From Paenibacillus sp. BIC5C1 (GTDB lineage: Bacteria; Bacillota; Bacilli; Paenibacillales; Paenibacillaceae): a stretch of DNA of 64,000 nucleotides. Shown here one piece after another: positions 54,815 to 64,000 of the stretch (within the stretch, counting starts at the first letter, position 1; each line of letters begins with the position of its first letter). A model generated the notes under the pieces. The model was not told the origin of the DNA. It saw only the letters and a program-made list of their open reading frames with translations, and did no database searches. A program made the position numbers and the translations under genes. The stretch is from assembly GCF_032399705.1 (NCBI RefSeq), contig NZ_CP135922.1, forward strand, positions 4,216,001 to 4,280,000, read 5' to 3'.

Positions 54815-54870
54815 GCTTCTGAAACTTATTATATCAGATTTTGGTTGCGGGAGCATCCTCCCCATTGGAT

Positions 54871-55362
54871 TTACCCTGCTGCCTGTTCATTCAAAGCCTG
54901 CTTCGCTCTGCACTCTTTGCATACGCCCTGAAAATCAAGCCGATGGTCTGTAACGGCAAAGCCATACTGACGCTCAATTTGTTGTTCCAAACGAAGCAAA
55001 CCATCCTCCATAATCTCTTCTACAGTGCCACACTCTGTGCAGATCAAATGATGATGGTGATGTGAGCCATCCGTACTTCGCAGGTCGAAACGCGCGGCAC
55101 CGTCCCCAAAGTTAATCTTTTCTACGACCTGAAGATCACTAAGCAGTTCAAGCGTACGATATACGGTAGCCAAGCCGATCTCAGGGAATTGCTCCTTCAC
55201 CAGCAGAAATACTTCCTCTGCGCTAAAATGATCTTTCTCATGCTCAAGTAAAACACGTACTGTAACTTCTCGTTGCTGTGTCAGCTTATAACCTTTTGCA
55301 ACCAACTGTTTTTTAATGTCATCGATCTGTTCTGAAATGGACTTGTCCCGGTAACTTGCCAT
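54871..55362 (-). CDS. fur: Ferric uptake regulator Fur
   Basis: 163 residues. The winged-helix part contains YKLTQQREVTVRVLLEHEKD and PEIGLATVYRTLELLSDLQV, which match Bacillus Fur closely rather than PerR or Zur. The metal-binding His cluster HHHHHLICTECG starts the dimerisation domain, and a second Cys pair is in GVCKECRA. It represses iron-uptake genes; candidate targets with Fur boxes are at 7064 and 8797 in this window. A perfect PerR box lies 76 bases upstream. Confidence 0.92.
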   Translation of the reverse strand: MASYRDKSISEQIDDIKKQLVAKGYKLTQQREVTVRVLLEHEKDHFSAEEVFLLVKEQFPEIGLATVYRTLELLSDLQVVEKINFGDGAARFDLRSTDGSHHHHHLICTECGTVEEIMEDGLLRLEQQIERQYGFAVTDHRLDFQGVCKECRAKQALNEQAAG

Positions 55363-55437
55363 AAAGATTGCACCTCCGGATATTATAATTTCACAATTTG
55401 TGTAGTTTTCAATTAAGTGTCATTACATTTCTCTTAT

Positions 55438-55452
55438 TTATAATTATTATAA
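55438..55452 (-). promoter_or_regulatory. PerR box upstream of fur
   Basis: TTATAATTATTATAA equals the PerR consensus TTATAATnATTATAA at every position and overlaps a TATAAT-like -10 on the minus strand. Confidence 0.85.
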
Positions 55453-55550
55453 TGTAATAATAAATCTTTATGAGATAAAAAGCAATGCTATACCTCACAG
55501 TTGTCTAAAATAATTGTAGCTGAACGTCTCATGTTATCATAAAAAACAAC

Positions 55551-55577
55551 AAAAACCCCCGCTAATTGCGAGAGTTT
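55551..55577 (-). terminator. Terminator of gltD
   Basis: On the minus strand a nine-pair stem, partly G.U, with a five-base loop and GTTTTTGTTGTTTTTT after it. Confidence 0.75.
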
Positions 55578-55643
55578 TGCTGTATCAGTTATATATTTTA
55601 TTCAAAATTGCAAATTCACATGCATATGCGGCTTATTAACTCG

Positions 55644-57131
55644 TTATACGAGAACTGTAGAACCCATCAAGTATTTGTCCACTTCACGGGCAGCTTCACG
55701 GCCTTCATTAATTGCCCATACAACCAAACTTTGACCACGACGCATGTCACCTGCTGCAAATACTTTATCCACATTGGTATTGTATTTGCCGTAACGTGCC
55801 TTTACGTTGGTACGACGGTCTGTTGCAAGTCCAAGTTGTTCCACCAAAGTCTGTTCCGGTCCGTCAAAACCGATAGCAATCATGGCCATTTGAGCTGGGA
55901 AGACACGCTCTGTACCCGGAATCGGCTGATAGATCTTACGTCCCGTCTCATCTACAATACGCTCGATTTGAACGGTGTGAAGTTCTTCGAGGTTCCCCTC
56001 GTCATCACCCACAAATTTGGTCGTCATGATGGAGAACTCACGCGGGTCGTCACCGAACAATGCTTTCGCTTCTTCCTGTGCATAATCAAGAGTATATACG
56101 TTCGGGAATTGCGGCCAAGGGTTGTTAATACGATCCCGTTCCATAGGAGCCTGAGTATGTGTACCAAATTGTGTAATGCTCCGACAACCATGACGAAGCG
56201 ATGTAGCTACACAGTCGGAACCTGTATCCCCGCCACCGATGACAATAACATCCTTGTCCTGTGCTGACAGGTAATTACCATCCTCCAGATTGGAGTCCAG
56301 GTAACTTTTGATGCTACCATTCAGGAAATCCATAGCGTAATGTACGCCTTTCAAGTCACTGCCTTCAATATTGAACTCACGTGGTTTGGTTGCACCGCCG
56401 CACAGGACAACAGCATCATAATCATCCACCAGTTGCTGTGCAGCAATATCTTTACCGATCTCGGTGTTTGTTACAAATTGAATGCCTTCTGCTTCCAACA
56501 AATCAACACGACGCTGAACGACGTTTTTGTCCAATTTCATCGTAGGGATACCATACATCAGCAAACCGCCGACACGGTCGGAGCGCTCATATACCGTTAC
56601 CGAGTGACCTGCTTTGTTCAACTGAGCTGCCGTAGCCAGTCCCGCAGGACCTGAACCAACAACTGCTACACGTTTACCCGTACGTTTCTCCGGAGGCTGG
56701 GGAACCACCCATCCTTCTTCAAAACCCTTTTCAATAATCGCTTCTTCAATCGTTTTGATGGTTACTGGTTCACCGATAAGTCCCACTGTACATGACCCTT
56801 CACAAGGAGCTGGACAGACACGACCTGTAAACTCAGGGAAATTATTCGTTTTGTGCAGACGATCAAGCGCTTCTCTCCACAAACCACGATACACCAGATT
56901 ATTCCATTCTGGAATCAGGTTATGCACAGGGCAGCCCGACGTTCCGCCAGTCATATCTATACCTGTATGGCAATACGGGGTACCACAATCCATGCATCGT
57001 GCACCTTGTGTTCTGAGCTCTTCTTCAGCCATATGTTTATGAAACTCTTCCCAATCCTTAACCCGCTCCGCTGGTTGGCGGTCCGCAGGCAGCTGCCGTT
57101 TGTATTCCATAAATCCAGTAGGTGTAGACAT
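55644..57131 (-). CDS. gltD: Glutamate synthase small subunit (NADPH)
   Basis: 495 residues, normal length. The N-terminal domain has the Fe-S cluster Cys set (CMDCGTPYCHTG and CPAPCEGSCTVGLIG); FAD binding is at VVGSGPAGLATAAQLNKAG and NADPH binding at VIVIGGGDTGSDCVAT. It transfers electrons from NADPH to the large subunit GltB, which makes glutamate from 2-oxoglutarate and glutamine. gltB is not beside it, unlike in many Bacillales. A LysR-type palindrome precedes the promoter. Confidence 0.93.
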   Translation of the reverse strand: MSTPTGFMEYKRQLPADRQPAERVKDWEEFHKHMAEEELRTQGARCMDCGTPYCHTGIDMTGGTSGCPVHNLIPEWNNLVYRGLWREALDRLHKTNNFPEFTGRVCPAPCEGSCTVGLIGEPVTIKTIEEAIIEKGFEEGWVVPQPPEKRTGKRVAVVGSGPAGLATAAQLNKAGHSVTVYERSDRVGGLLMYGIPTMKLDKNVVQRRVDLLEAEGIQFVTNTEIGKDIAAQQLVDDYDAVVLCGGATKPREFNIEGSDLKGVHYAMDFLNGSIKSYLDSNLEDGNYLSAQDKDVIVIGGGDTGSDCVATSLRHGCRSITQFGTHTQAPMERDRINNPWPQFPNVYTLDYAQEEAKALFGDDPREFSIMTTKFVGDDEGNLEELHTVQIERIVDETGRKIYQPIPGTERVFPAQMAMIAIGFDGPEQTLVEQLGLATDRRTNVKARYGKYNTNVDKVFAAGDMRRGQSLVVWAINEGREAAREVDKYLMGSTVLV

Positions 57132-57220
57132 CTTACGTTTTCCCCCATCCGTTCTTGTCTTAATCCCTTCATCTGCATGGTTCTATATGAAATGGATTAC
57201 TCATGTTTGAGTTTTTGTAT

Positions 57221-57247
57221 ATTGTATCACAAAATCTTCTCGAAGAT
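57221..57247 (-). promoter_or_regulatory. gltD promoter region with GltC-like palindrome
   Basis: TACAAT (57226-57221, minus strand) has no good -35. A palindrome with arms ATCTTC/GAAGAT (57234-57247) sits where -35 should be, like sites of LysR-type activators such as GltC. Confidence 0.5.
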
Positions 57248-57249
57248 AT

Positions 57250-57654
57250 TTCAATTATAGTAGCACTTTGCATGCTGAATATTAAATGGATTATCCGAAT
57301 AATTATTTGTATTTTATACATCATATCGTCCAAGTCTCCCCATGGTCAATACCCTTAAAATGGTTATTTCTAAGGTGTGGCTACATGAAACCAGGCGTTT
57401 AATTAAAGAAAAAACGGACGAAACGTCATTTAAATGTGAGGTAATTTGTCATTAAAAACAACAATTTTTGTTGTTTTAGGCTTCCAAATCCGAACAATGA
57501 CTGATTTTAGGGCTTTACAACGGTGAAACCCCACAATTTTTATACTTTTTTACCACAGAGTGTTTTAGAGGCTATGTATTTCATTCATTTTTCTGTTAAT
57601 ATAGCGTCACATTCATGTTATTTGTATGTCATTTCATAATTATTTCTTTTAAAT
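57250..57654. other. AT-rich gene-free region between gltD and dfrA
   Basis: About 400 bases without a credible gene. It contains an AT-rich hairpin with arms AAAACAACAA (57455-57464) and TTGTTGTTTT (57468-57477) and otherwise no clear site. Confidence 0.6.
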
Positions 57655-57700
57655 TTTAAAAGGAAAGACGCTGTTCACGAATATTTCGTAAATCAGCGCC
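57655..57700 (-). terminator. Terminator of thyA-dfrA
   Basis: On the minus strand GGCGCTG (57700-57694) pairs with CAGCGTC (57673-57667); an inner stem ACGAA/TTCGT is nested inside. TTTCCTTTT follows. Confidence 0.65.
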
Positions 57701-57756
57701 CTTATATTTCGTTTATAGCGTAAGTTTGGGCTCTCCTACTTCATCTTATGTCCCAC

Positions 57757-58245
57757 TTACCGTTTTCGTTCGTAGAACTCAAACGTATATGCATAAACAT
57801 TTTTTTCATCTTGCTCGCCTTCGATCTGTTCTGTTAGCTCCCACTCCGACCAATCCACTTCCGGGAAAAAGGTGTCCCCCTCAAAATTCTCATGGATTTT
57901 GGTCACCACCAGACGATCTGCGAGCGGCAAAAACTCACGATAGACCTGAGAACCGCCAATAACGCAAAGCTCTTCGCCTTTTGTCACTTCCAGACCCTCT
58001 TCAATCGTATGCACCACTTCAGCCTGATTTGCTTTGTAGTTTAGATCTCTTGTTACAACAATATTTCGACGTTGCGGAAGCGGCTTGCCCCCAAAGGACT
58101 CCCATGTATTGCGTCCCATAATAATCGTTTTGTTTAGCGTACGTTGCTTGAAAAAGGCCATATCTTTAGGCAAACGCCACGGAATGGAATTATTCAATCC
58201 AATGACACCATTCTCGCCCATCGCCCATACAAGTTCAATACTCAA
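57757..58245 (-). CDS. dfrA: Dihydrofolate reductase
   Basis: 162 residues, normal for chromosomal DHFR. ELVWAMGENGVIGLNNSIPWRLPKDMAFFK gives the folate- and NADPH-binding segments at the N-terminus; IIMGRNTWESFGGKPLPQR and CVIGGSQVYREFLPLAD follow. It regenerates tetrahydrofolate from the dihydrofolate made by ThyA, whose gene lies 25 bases upstream. The start is TTG at 58245 with AGGAG ten bases before it. Confidence 0.95.
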   Translation of the reverse strand: MSIELVWAMGENGVIGLNNSIPWRLPKDMAFFKQRTLNKTIIMGRNTWESFGGKPLPQRRNIVVTRDLNYKANQAEVVHTIEEGLEVTKGEELCVIGGSQVYREFLPLADRLVVTKIHENFEGDTFFPEVDWSEWELTEQIEGEQDEKNVYAYTFEFYERKR

Positions 58246-58270
58246 AGATTACACACTCCTTCAATCCGTG

Positions 58271-59065
58271 TTATACCGCAATTGGGGCTTTAATACCCGG
58301 ATGATGCTGATAGTTCTCAAACTCAAAATCATCAAACGTATAATCGAAAATGGAATCCGGCTTGCGCTTGATAACTAACTTAGGCAATGCGAATGGCTCA
58401 CGCTCCAATTGGGTTTTCACTTGTTCCACATGGTTTGAGTAGATGTGTACATCCCCACCGGACCAAATAAACTCCCCAACTTCTAGATCACACTGTTGGG
58501 CAATCATATGTGTCAGCAGCGCATAGCTGGCAATGTTAAATGGCAGCCCGAGGAACGTATCTACAGAACGCATGGTGAGCATACACGATAGTTTACCCTC
58601 AGCCACGTAGAACTGAAACGCGAAATGACAAGGAGGTAATTTCATGTTGTTAATCTCTGCCACATTCCAAGCGCTAACGAGGTGGCGCCGCGAATCCGGA
58701 TTATTTTTAATCGAATCAATAACAGCAGCAATCTGATCGATCTTGTCCCCGTTAGGTGCTTCCCAGGTACGCCATTGCGATCCATATACCGGGCCTAGGT
58801 CGCCATTCTCGTCTGCCCAATCGTCCCAGATCTTCACGCCGTTTTCCTTCAGATAGGATATATTTGTATCCCCGCTCAAAAACCACAACAACTCATGAAT
58901 GACTGATTTCAGATGGATTCTTTTGGTTGTTACCAGTGGAAACCCTTCGGATAGGTCGTATCTGAGCTGTCTTCCAAATACCGATTGTGTTCCAGTTCCG
59001 GTGCGATCTCCCTTATGCACGCCTGTATCCAGAATATCCTGTAATAAATCGAGATAGTTTTTCAA
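58271..59065 (-). CDS. thyA: Thymidylate synthase ThyA
   Basis: 264 residues, the short form as in E. coli. It methylates dUMP to dTMP. The catalytic Cys is in [13 protein letters not shown]; the phosphate-binding Arg residues appear in [17 protein letters not shown] and [13 protein letters not shown]. The start is TTG at 59065 with GAGGGG seven bases upstream. It is in operon with dfrA. Confidence 0.95.
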   Translation of the reverse strand: MKNYLDLLQDILDTGVHKGDRTGTGTQSVFGRQLRYDLSEGFPLVTTKRIHLKSVIHELLWFLSGDTNISYLKENGVKIWDDWADENGDLGPVYGSQWRTWEAPNGDKIDQIAAVIDSIKNNPDSRRHLVSAWNVAEINNMKLPPCHFAFQFYVAEGKLSCMLTMRSVDTFLGLPFNIASYALLTHMIAQQCDLEVGEFIWSGGDVHIYSNHVEQVKTQLEREPFALPKLVIKRKPDSIFDYTFDDFEFENYQHHPGIKAPIAV

Positions 59066-59101
59066 ATTATATTCCCCTCACTAAAGAATATTTACACTTA
59101 C

Positions 59102-59270
59102 CACTCCGATGACAGAACAACCTTCCGATCGCTGTTATCCCCATATTTTTTAGATTTCCTTTTTCAAAAGTATAAAATCCGGGGATAAAGGCGAAGCGTA
59201 TGCTTCCGATGCAGCTTTCCTTCAGAAAGCTTTTAGCTCCGCTTCTTCAGGTTTTTTCTGTCCTCTACGT
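59102..59270. repeat. Structured 170-base element with imperfect terminal inverted repeats
   Basis: The ends (59106-59122 and 59250-59266) are inverted copies of each other at about 13 of 17 positions. Inside, TTATCCCC pairs with GGGGATAA, GAAGC with GCTTC, and AGCTTTC with GAAAGCT. The pattern suits a small repeat element or a structured RNA. It lies in the thyA leader. Confidence 0.55.
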
Positions 59271-59472
59271 TCTCGTGTAAAGGTTTAGTTTAACTAAATT
59301 AAACACTAAATAAATAGACCGTGATTGGCTTGGAGCCACATCATAACTGATCATTACTACAGTGTACCACAATTGAGTTGTTGGATAAAATCAATTCACT
59401 AAAACTTTTGAGTGTGTAACTTTTCATCACATCATATACACTCGTATCTTGAATTTCTCGGCTTTTGCTCAG
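59271..59472. other. Gene-free stretch with a perfect 7-1-7 palindrome
   Basis: No gene is seen. TTTAGTT-T-AACTAAA at 59284-59298 is a perfect inverted repeat that looks like an operator, but its target is unclear. Confidence 0.5.
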
Positions 59473-59512
59473 AAAAAAGAGACGAACAACGCGTTAACGT
59501 CATTCGTCTCTT
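59473..59512 (-). terminator. Terminator of the pyruvate dehydrogenase operon
   Basis: On the minus strand AGAGACGAA pairs with TTCGTCTCT, with a further inner pairing, followed by TTTTTT. Confidence 0.85.
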
Positions 59513-59556
59513 CTGATTTACGTATAATGCCGGACGAATCCGAAGCTTAGACGATA

Positions 59557-60972
59557 TTAGCGGGAAATGATGTGGATCGGGTGACCCATAACCAGTTCCG
59601 CAGCTTCCATCACGATTTCGCCCAAAGTAGGGTGAGCGTGAATAGTCAGCGCCAAATCTTCCAGAGTAGCACCCATTTCAATTGCGAGACCAAGCTCAGC
59701 AATCAGGTTGGAAGCTTCCAGACCTACGATTTGGCAACCCAATACGAGGCCGCTTTCTTCGTCAGCTACGATTTTCACGAAGCCTTCAGCGTGGTTCAAA
59801 GATACAGCACGGCCATTACCCGCATAAGGGAATTTGCCAGCTTTTACTTTGTAACCTTTTTCTTTAGCTTCTTTCTCCGTGTAACCTACGCTGGAGCACT
59901 CAGGATCTGTGAACACAACTGCAGGCATACATTTGTAGTCAACTACAGATGGTTGTCCTGCGATCGCTTCAGCAGCCACTTTACCTTCATAAGAAGCTTT
60001 GTGGGCAAGTGCCAGACCGGATACGATATCACCGATTGCAAAGATGTGAGGAATGCTAGTACGGCCTTGGTGATCAACTTTAACGAATCCACGCTCGTCA
60101 ACGTCTACGCCAATCAGGTCCAAACCAAGCTCTCCGTCTGTATTTGGACGACGTCCAACAGTAACCAGCAGGTAATCTGCAGTTACTTCTTTGGATTCAC
60201 CATTTACGGAATATTTAACAGTTACATCTTTATCCGTTTGCTCAGCACTTTCAGCTTTTGCACCCGTTACGATTTCGATGCCTGTTTTCTTCATGTTTTT
60301 AGCTACGAGGCTAGTCATGTCTTTATCGAAACCTGGCAGTACAGTATCCAAACCTTCGATGATTGTTACTTTAGCACCGAATTTAGAGTACATTTGGCCA
60401 AGCTCAGCACCGATATAACCGCCACCGATAACGATCATGCTTTTTGGAACTTCAGGCAAGTTCAGAGCTTCTGTAGAAGACAGAATGCGTCCGCCAAACG
60501 GGAAAGGTTTCAACTCGATTGGACGGGAACCTGTTGCAATGATTGCATTTTTAAATTTGTAACGTGGAGACTCGTGATCGTTGAATACACGAGCTTCGTT
60601 TTCGTTGATGAACATGCACTCACCGTTGAAAACTTCAACTTTGTTGCCTTTGAGCAAACCAGCTACGCCGCCAGTCATTTTCTTAACAACGCCGTTTTTG
60701 AATTCTTGAGTTTTGCTGAAATCCACTTTTACGTTCTCAGCAGAGATACCAAAAGCTTCGCCGTGCAATGCAGACTCATATTGGTGTGCAGCCGAGATCA
60801 GGGCTTTGGATGGAATACATCCGCGGTTCAAACAAACGCCACCCAGTTCGGATTTGTCTACGATCAATACGCTTTGGCCCAGTTGAGCAGCACGGATGGC
60901 AGCTACATAGCCACCAGGACCCGCACCAATTACTAATGTGTCGATATTGAGAGAAGCGTCGCCTACTACCAT
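59557..60972 (-). CDS. lpdA: Dihydrolipoamide dehydrogenase (E3)
   Basis: 471 residues. FAD binding is at [19 protein letters not shown], the redox disulfide at [18 protein letters not shown] binding at [19 protein letters not shown], and the catalytic His-Glu pair near the end ([15 protein letters not shown]). It reoxidises the lipoyl group of E2 and passes electrons to NAD. The ATG follows the pdhC stop by three bases with GGAGG inside pdhC. It is last in pdhA-B-C-lpdA and followed by a strong terminator. Confidence 0.96.
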   Translation of the reverse strand: MVVGDASLNIDTLVIGAGPGGYVAAIRAAQLGQSVLIVDKSELGGVCLNRGCIPSKALISAAHQYESALHGEAFGISAENVKVDFSKTQEFKNGVVKKMTGGVAGLLKGNKVEVFNGECMFINENEARVFNDHESPRYKFKNAIIATGSRPIELKPFPFGGRILSSTEALNLPEVPKSMIVIGGGYIGAELGQMYSKFGAKVTIIEGLDTVLPGFDKDMTSLVAKNMKKTGIEIVTGAKAESAEQTDKDVTVKYSVNGESKEVTADYLLVTVGRRPNTDGELGLDLIGVDVDERGFVKVDHQGRTSIPHIFAIGDIVSGLALAHKASYEGKVAAEAIAGQPSVVDYKCMPAVVFTDPECSSVGYTEKEAKEKGYKVKAGKFPYAGNGRAVSLNHAEGFVKIVADEESGLVLGCQIVGLEASNLIAELGLAIEMGATLEDLALTIHAHPTLGEIVMEAAELVMGHPIHIISR

Positions 60973-60975
60973 ATC

Positions 60976-62289
60976 TTACACCTCCATAACAAGCAGCTCA
61001 GGGTTAGCGAGCAGCTGTTTAATGTAGTTCATAAAGTTTTGTGCTGTTGCGCCATCGATGATACGGTGGTCGAAGCTCAAGGAAAGAGCCATTACAGGTG
61101 CTGCAACAACTTCGCCATTTTTGATAACGGCTTTTTCGCTGATGCGTCCAGTTCCAAGAATTGCAACTTCAGGGAAGTTGATGATCGGAGTGAAGAACAT
61201 ACCGCCAGCAGAACCGATGTTACTGATGGAGATTGTGCTTCCTCTCATTTCGTTCGCGCTCAATTTGCCATCGCGGCCACGAGCTGCCAGATCACGAATG
61301 GAATCAGCGATCATCCAGATGGATTTACGATCAGCATCTTTGATAACAGGAACGATCAAGCCGTTGTCTGTATCTGTAGCGATACCGATGTTGTAGTATT
61401 TTTTGTATACAATTTCATTAGCTTCTTCATCGATCATAGCGTTCAATGCTGGGAACTCACGGGAAGCTGCAACCAGAGCTTTAACGATGAATGGCAGATA
61501 AGTTACTTTTGTACCTTTTTTCTCAGCGATAGGTTTCATGCGAGTACGGAAAGCAACCAGTTCAGTTACGTCCACTTCGTCCATGATTGTAACGTGAGGT
61601 GCTGTGTAAGCCGATTTAACCATCGCATTGGAGATCGCTTTACGGATACCTTTGAATGGTACGCGCTCTTCTTCCACACGTTGATCAGCTGCAGCTGCTG
61701 CTGGTGCTGCGGATTTTTTCTCTTCTTGAGCCGGAGCTTCGGAAGATGCCGCTGCGGAAGAACCGCCACCGTTTTTGAAGGATTCAACATCTTCTTTAGT
61801 AACTTTACCGTTGTTGCCAGTACCGTTAACTTGAGCGATGTCTACGCCTTGTTCACGAGCAAATTTACGCACGCTTGGTGTTGCCAGAACGTCTTTGGCA
61901 GGTACTGCCGGAACGCTGTTGTTTCCGCCTTCTTTAGCTGCATCCGAGCTGGAAGCTGCTGCGGAAGAACCGCTTGTGTCAGCTCCGCCTTGAGCTGCAT
62001 CTTTTTCTTGATCGTCTGCAGGAGCGTCGTCTTGCTCAGGAAGCTCGCCTTCAGCATCGATGATTGCAACAACTTCGCCAACGTGGCAAACTTGGCCATC
62101 TTTTGCGAATACTTCTGTTACTGTGCCGTTAACCGGGCAAGGTACTTCAACGACCGCTTTGTCATTCTGTACTTCCATGATGATGTCGTCGTCAGTTACT
62201 TTGTCACCGACTTTGATGTGCATCTTGATGATTTCGCCTTCGTGAAGGCCTTCGCCCAGTTCAGGGAATTTGTATTCAAATTTAGCCAA
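60976..62289 (-). CDS. pdhC: Dihydrolipoamide acetyltransferase, E2 of pyruvate dehydrogenase
   Basis: 437 residues. One lipoyl domain (1-80; the lipoylated Lys is in [12 protein letters not shown]), an Ala/Ser/Gln-rich linker, the E3/E1-binding domain (about 128-165; [25 protein letters not shown]), a second linker, and the catalytic domain ending with [12 protein letters not shown]. It forms the core of the complex. The start is TTG at 62289 with GGAGG eight bases upstream. 175 bases separate it from pdhB. Confidence 0.96.
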   Translation of the reverse strand: MAKFEYKFPELGEGLHEGEIIKMHIKVGDKVTDDDIIMEVQNDKAVVEVPCPVNGTVTEVFAKDGQVCHVGEVVAIIDAEGELPEQDDAPADDQEKDAAQGGADTSGSSAAASSSDAAKEGGNNSVPAVPAKDVLATPSVRKFAREQGVDIAQVNGTGNNGKVTKEDVESFKNGGGSSAAASSEAPAQEEKKSAAPAAAAADQRVEEERVPFKGIRKAISNAMVKSAYTAPHVTIMDEVDVTELVAFRTRMKPIAEKKGTKVTYLPFIVKALVAASREFPALNAMIDEEANEIVYKKYYNIGIATDTDNGLIVPVIKDADRKSIWMIADSIRDLAARGRDGKLSANEMRGSTISISNIGSAGGMFFTPIINFPEVAILGTGRISEKAVIKNGEVVAAPVMALSLSFDHRIIDGATAQNFMNYIKQLLANPELLVMEV

Positions 62290-62464
62290 CTGAAAAACCT
62301 CCTTGATTATGTCTCAATCCTGAAAACAACCCTTAACTCCAAGAAACAACCGTTACTGCTAGTGCAATAAACTGTTACTCAAGGGGCTAATGGCTGTTTA
62401 CAGTGCAGCTTGCGCTGCGGTGTGGATCACCATACTGCGCCTTGCGGCATGTCAGATGATTAAA

Positions 62465-63442
62465 TTAGAAATTTACGACTTTGTTAACCGCAGCAACGAT
62501 ACGTGCTGGGTTAGGAAGCCATGTATCTTCGATTTGTGCAAATGGATATACAGTATCCGGACCAGCTACACGCAGAACCGGTGCTTCCAAGTGCAGGATT
62601 GCTTTTTCATTGATTTGGGCAATGACTTCAGCTGCAACACCTGCGCTCTTTTGAGCTTCCTGTACAACAATTGCACGGTTTGTTTTCTTAATGGAAGCAA
62701 CGATAGTATCGATGTCGATCGGGCTAACCGTACGAAGGTCGATAACTTCAACTTTGATTCCTTGTTTCTCGAGTTCTTCTGCTGCTTTCACAGATGTGTG
62801 AACCATCATACCGTAAGTAATGATAGTTACATCAGAACCTTCACGAACAACGTTCGCTTTGCCCAGCTCAACTGTGTAATCTTCTTCAGGTACTTCTGCA
62901 CGGAATGCATGGTACAAGTTCAAGTGCTCCATGAAGAATACAGGGTCGTTGTCGCGAATAGAAGCGATCATCAGACCTTTTGCATCATAAGGGTTAGAAG
63001 GTACTACCACTTTGATACCCGGAGTTTGCGTAAGCAAACCTTCAAGGGAATCTGTGTGCAATTCTGCCGCTTTTACACCGCCACCGAATGGTGTACGGAA
63101 TACGATTGGAGAATTATATTTACCGCCGGAGCGGAAACGCATACGAGCTGCTTGAACTACCATTTGGTCAAGGGCTTCGAAGATAAAACCAACGAATTGG
63201 ATCTCGGCAACCGGACGGAAACCTTGAACACCCAAACCTACAGCCAGACCGCCAATAGCGGACTCAGCGAGTGGAGTATCAAATACACGCTCTTCGCCAA
63301 ACTCTTTTTGCAGACCTTCCGTTACACGGAAAACGCCGCCTACATTACCTACGTCTTCACCGAAAAGCAGAACGTTAGGATCACGTTTCAACTCCACGCG
63401 AAGCGCATCACGGATTGCTTCTTTCATGTTCATTTGTGCCAT
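62465..63442 (-). CDS. pdhB: Pyruvate dehydrogenase E1 component, beta subunit
   Basis: 325 residues, the same length as the Bacillus protein. [19 protein letters not shown] and [18 protein letters not shown] at the N-terminal half contact thiamine diphosphate, and the C-terminal transketolase domain follows ([17 protein letters not shown]). It forms E1 with PdhA. ATG at 63442 is chosen to give MAQMNMKEA, as in relatives, and GGAGG is upstream. Confidence 0.95.
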   Translation of the reverse strand: MAQMNMKEAIRDALRVELKRDPNVLLFGEDVGNVGGVFRVTEGLQKEFGEERVFDTPLAESAIGGLAVGLGVQGFRPVAEIQFVGFIFEALDQMVVQAARMRFRSGGKYNSPIVFRTPFGGGVKAAELHTDSLEGLLTQTPGIKVVVPSNPYDAKGLMIASIRDNDPVFFMEHLNLYHAFRAEVPEEDYTVELGKANVVREGSDVTIITYGMMVHTSVKAAEELEKQGIKVEVIDLRTVSPIDIDTIVASIKKTNRAIVVQEAQKSAGVAAEVIAQINEKAILHLEAPVLRVAGPDTVYPFAQIEDTWLPNPARIVAAVNKVVNF

Positions 63443-63498
63443 TTGCTTCATTTCCTCCTTAAACATTGACAGTTCACATTTGAATTCATACATGTATA

Positions 63499-63522
63499 CC
63501 GGGACACCGGAACCCGTCCCGG
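63499..63522 (-). other. Hairpin between pdhA and pdhB
   Basis: CCGGGAC (63499-63505) pairs with GTCCCGG (63516-63522) around a ten-base loop. No T tract follows, so RNA processing or partial attenuation is more likely than termination. Confidence 0.5.
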
Positions 63523-63547
63523 ATGTTTATGCTTTATCGGAAAAAAC

Positions 63548-64000
63548 TTATTGGAAATCAGCTTTTTGCTCTTCCAAGTGCTTAGGCGTTTGTTCGAACA
63601 TGCTGTCGATCAAGCCTGAAATCGTCATTTTCTCGGTTTTTTCCGCTTTTTTGATCTCTTCGTTCACTTTTGCTTTTGCTTCTTCTTTCACACGTGCTGT
63701 ATCTTCTTCAGTCCAAAGACCTTTTTTCTCCAGATATTTAGCAAAACGCGCGATTGGATCTTTAGCATTCCACTCAGCCTCTTCTTCTTTTGTACGATAC
63801 TTGGAAGCATCGTCAGAAAGGGAGTGAGGACGGAAACGGTAAGTTACTGCTTCGATCAGAGTTGCGCCTTCGCCGTTACGACCACGTTCAGCAGCTTCCT
63901 GAACCGCTTTGATAACTGCAAAGATGTCCATACCGTCAACTTTAACACCTTTGATACCTGCCGCTACCGCTTTGTGAGCGATAGACAGAGCTGCCGTTTG
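63548..64000 (-). CDS. pdhA: Pyruvate dehydrogenase E1 component, alpha subunit (5' part beyond window)
   Basis: The last 150 codons are visible; the reading frame is open to the right edge. Visible parts are IAHKAVAAGIKGVKVDGMD, the regulatory-loop-like stretch EAVTYRFRPHSLSDDASKYR, and a charged C-terminal tail. E1 alpha with beta decarboxylates pyruvate using thiamine diphosphate. It is the first gene of the visible operon, 105 bases before pdhB. Confidence 0.93.
   Translation of the reverse strand, partial: QTAALSIAHKAVAAGIKGVKVDGMDIFAVIKAVQEAAERGRNGEGATLIEAVTYRFRPHSLSDDASKYRTKEEEAEWNAKDPIARFAKYLEKKGLWTEEDTARVKEEAKAKVNEEIKKAEKTEKMTISGLIDSMFEQTPKHLEEQKADFQ

Noticed and set aside
59572..60936. 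Long open frame on the plus strand opposite lpdA (454 codons)
   Set aside because: It is antisense to a clear dihydrolipoamide dehydrogenase. Strong codon bias in a highly expressed gene avoids TTA, CTA and TCA and so keeps the other strand free of stops. The product has no recognisable domain and is rich in Cys and Phe.
61039..62370. Long open frame on the plus strand opposite pdhC (443 codons)
   Set aside because: Same cause as above; the sense strand encodes a complete E2 protein.
62390..63469. Long open frame on the plus strand opposite pdhB (359 codons)
   Set aside because: Antisense shadow of pdhB with no ribosome site and no family resemblance.

Overview
The window looks like chromosomal DNA of a Firmicute in the Paenibacillaceae, most probably Paenibacillus. 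This rests on gene content (XerS-type recombinase, class Ib nrdIEF, glgBAC, a PspA/DUF350/DUF4178/DUF4247 set, a Btr-like AraC/siderophore-binding fusion), strong AGGAGG ribosome binding sites, frequent TTG and GTG starts, and Bacillus-type operators (Fur, PerR, NrdR boxes, a ydaO-type riboswitch). No rRNA, tRNA, CRISPR array, insertion sequence or prophage block was seen.

Layout. 1-5767 (minus): nitrous-oxide-reductase accessory genes nosD-nosL-nosY-nosF (nosF runs off the left edge), behind a regulatory trio of OmpR regulator, HisKA_3 kinase and NarL regulator. 5960-8754: a Fur-controlled siderophore-binding lipoprotein and a Btr-like activator. 9039-12475 (plus): class Ib ribonucleotide reductase nrdI-nrdE-nrdF with two NrdR boxes. 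12563-20212 (minus): an eight-gene biosynthetic operon (carrier protein, ATP-grasp ligase, GT-B glycosyltransferase, radical SAM, three-gene ABC exporter, and a protein weakly like BtrH), with an APH-family kinase divergent at 20561. 21952-31209: housekeeping and accessory genes (aldo/keto reductase, acetyltransferase, XerS, MoeA/MobB, HNH protein, PspA envelope-stress set, polysaccharide deacetylase). 31344-36015: a LysM-3D wall protein under a c-di-AMP riboswitch, a glutamine-type ABC transporter with fused binding protein and permease, and an M20 peptidase. 36262-44772: neopullulanase, a beta-helix protein, and glycogen synthesis (glgA, glgB, divergent glgC). 44838-49089: a two-component system in one operon with a lipoprotein and an orphan ABC ATPase. 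49173-55362: MFS transporter, ArsR-like regulator, HAD phosphatase, topoisomerase III, Fur. 55644-64000: gltD, thyA-dfrA, and the pyruvate dehydrogenase operon read as pdhA (cut by the right edge), pdhB, pdhC, lpdA.

How the genes work together. The most distinctive locus is the 12563-20212 operon. A BtrI-like carrier protein and a BtrJ-like ATP-grasp ligase suggest that an amino acid is loaded on a carrier protein. A glycosyltransferase and a radical SAM enzyme would modify the product, and an ABC-2 exporter would remove it. The logic recalls the side-chain pathway of butirosin, but no decarboxylase or aminocyclitol genes are present, so the product is unknown. Iron and redox control recur: Fur boxes at 7064 and 8797, a perfect PerR box before fur at 55438, and NrdR boxes before nrdI. 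Strong hairpins separate most transcription units.
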